This document shows, in pieces, positions 24,260-24,998 of a stretch of DNA of 24,998 bases. Positions within the stretch are counted from its first letter, which is position 1. The number at the start of each line of letters is the position of its first letter. A program made the position numbers and the translations under genes. The notes under the pieces are model-generated. The model had not been told where the DNA came from. It did not search any database and saw nothing but the letters and a program-made list of their open reading frames with translations. This DNA comes from Endomicrobium sp. (GTDB taxonomy: Bacteria > Elusimicrobiota > Endomicrobiia > Endomicrobiales > Endomicrobiaceae): NCBI GenBank assembly GCA_031290055.1, contig JAITOH010000045.1, forward strand, positions 1 through 24,998, given 5' to 3'.

Positions 24260-24998
24260 ATAAAATTAAAGTTAGGAGGCTAAGTTGTTACTACAATAAA
24301 AAATGTATTTTAGATTCGTTGAGCATCAATGTTGTTCAAAATGAAATTTTAAGCATCATAGGTCCAGCAAACAGCGGGAAAACCACATTTTTAAGAACTT
24401 TAAATAGGATGAATGATCTAGATGTAAGGTACTCCAGAAAAGGTAAAGTTTATTTAGATAATAATAATATTTTTGATATGAACATGGAAAATCTGAGAAA
24501 ACGTGTTGGCATGCTTTTTGCTGTGCCAACACCTCTTCCTATGAGTATATATGAAAATATTGTATACGCGCCAAAACGCTCAGGAATTGTTCTAAAAAAA
24601 TCAGAACAAGATGCCACAGTTGAACGAGTTTTAAGAGATGTTTCTTTGTGGAATGAAGTCAAAGATAGGTTATATTCGTCAGCAATGAAAATGTCTGGAG
24701 GACAACAACAAAGACTTTGTATTGCAAGAATCCTTGCAATTAATCCAGAAGTTATTTTGTTTGATGAGCCATGTTCGGGCCTTGACCCAATATCTACAGC
24801 AAAAGTCGAAGAATCAATGCTTAAGCTTAGACGAAATTATACTGTAGTGTTTGTAACAAATAATGTAAGACAAGCATCACGTGTTGGTGATAGAACAGCT
24901 TTTTTCCTTATGGGAAAGCTTGTGGAAACTGATAAAACTGATAAATTATTTGTTTCCCCAAAAGAAAAACAAACTGAGGATTATATAACAGGACGATT
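24253..24998 (+). CDS. pstB: Phosphate ABC transporter ATP-binding protein PstB (3' end cut)
   Basis: PstB drives the phosphate importer. The window shows 248 codons from ATG 24253; the frame reaches the family tail TEDYITGR, so only a few residues are beyond the edge. Walker A is GPANSGKTT (37-45), the signature MSGGQQQRLCIAR (147-159) and Walker B VILFDEPCSGLDP (167-179). Two switch positions are odd: the Q-loop reads MLFAVPTPLP (87-96) with Ala90 for the usual Gln, and the H-loop reads VTNNVRQA (201-208) with Asn203 for the usual His (VTHNMQQA). From memory, a divergent PstB group in some other phyla shows such changes, so this may be a lineage trait and not decay. Phosphate regulator phoU would be expected next. 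Confidence 0.92.
   Translation, partial: MVDKIKVRRLSCYYNKKCILDSLSINVVQNEILSIIGPANSGKTTFLRTLNRMNDLDVRYSRKGKVYLDNNNIFDMNMENLRKRVGMLFAVPTPLPMSIYENIVYAPKRSGIVLKKSEQDATVERVLRDVSLWNEVKDRLYSSAMKMSGGQQQRLCIARILAINPEVILFDEPCSGLDPISTAKVEESMLKLRRNYTVVFVTNNVRQASRVGDRTAFFLMGKLVETDKTDKLFVSPKEKQTEDYITGR

Noticed and set aside
1..24998. CRISPR array, insertion sequence, prophage or defence island
   Set aside because: No regularly spaced direct repeats, transposase, integrase or phage-like genes are visible anywhere in the window.

Overview
The window is about 25 kb of A/T-rich chromosomal DNA from a bacterium, with almost every gene on the + strand. The genes are core metabolic ones packed into operons with start/stop overlaps (tilS-hpt-ftsH-folE, folP-cdaA-[cdaR fragment]-glmM-pdxJ-glmS, guaA-pstSCAB). 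No phage, transposon, plasmid or CRISPR sequence is visible. The combination of low GC, a deoxyxylulose-5-phosphate type vitamin B6 gene (pdxJ), a B12-dependent ribonucleotide reductase (nrdJ), c-di-AMP synthesis and decaying genes suggests a reduced-genome symbiont. My best guess is Elusimicrobiota of the Endomicrobium type (termite-gut flagellate symbionts). This rests on remembered family resemblance and has not been searched.

Layout. 1-618: the tail of a probable HD-domain hydrolase, then a tRNA-Leu(CAG) on the - strand. 619-4046: a lone ABC ATPase and a broken mprF, whose membrane flippase half is intact while its lysyl-transferase half is scattered over three frames and then lost. 4047-8020: tilS, hpt, ftsH and folE, probably one transcript. 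8146-14176: folP, the diadenylate cyclase gene cdaA, a 32-residue fragment resembling the N-terminal helix of CdaR, glmM, pdxJ and glmS. 14286-16911: acpS, a stand-alone NAD(P)H-hydrate dehydratase and an M20 amidohydrolase. 17088-19998: nrdJ and dcd. 20099-24998: guaA followed by pstS, pstC, pstA and pstB; pstB is cut by the window end a few residues short.

How the genes fit together. GlmS and GlmM make glucosamine-1-phosphate for the cell wall, and CdaA sits in the same operon, as is usual for the CdaA-CdaR-GlmM module. Here CdaR is cut down to one transmembrane helix that is still read in overlap with both neighbours. Hpt and GuaA feed guanine nucleotides; GuaA's product GMP leads to GTP, which FolE uses for folate. 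NrdJ and Dcd supply deoxynucleotides. PstSCAB takes up phosphate.

The most interesting signals are the micro-CdaR, the fragmented mprF, and several enzymes with unexpected residues at normally invariant sites: Dcd (catalytic Glu replaced by Ser), FolE (triphosphate-binding Arg replaced by Ser), FolP (first substrate loop) and PstB (Q-loop and H-loop). They may reflect relaxed selection in a symbiont or lineage-specific variants. I found no clearly new multi-gene defence or mobile system.
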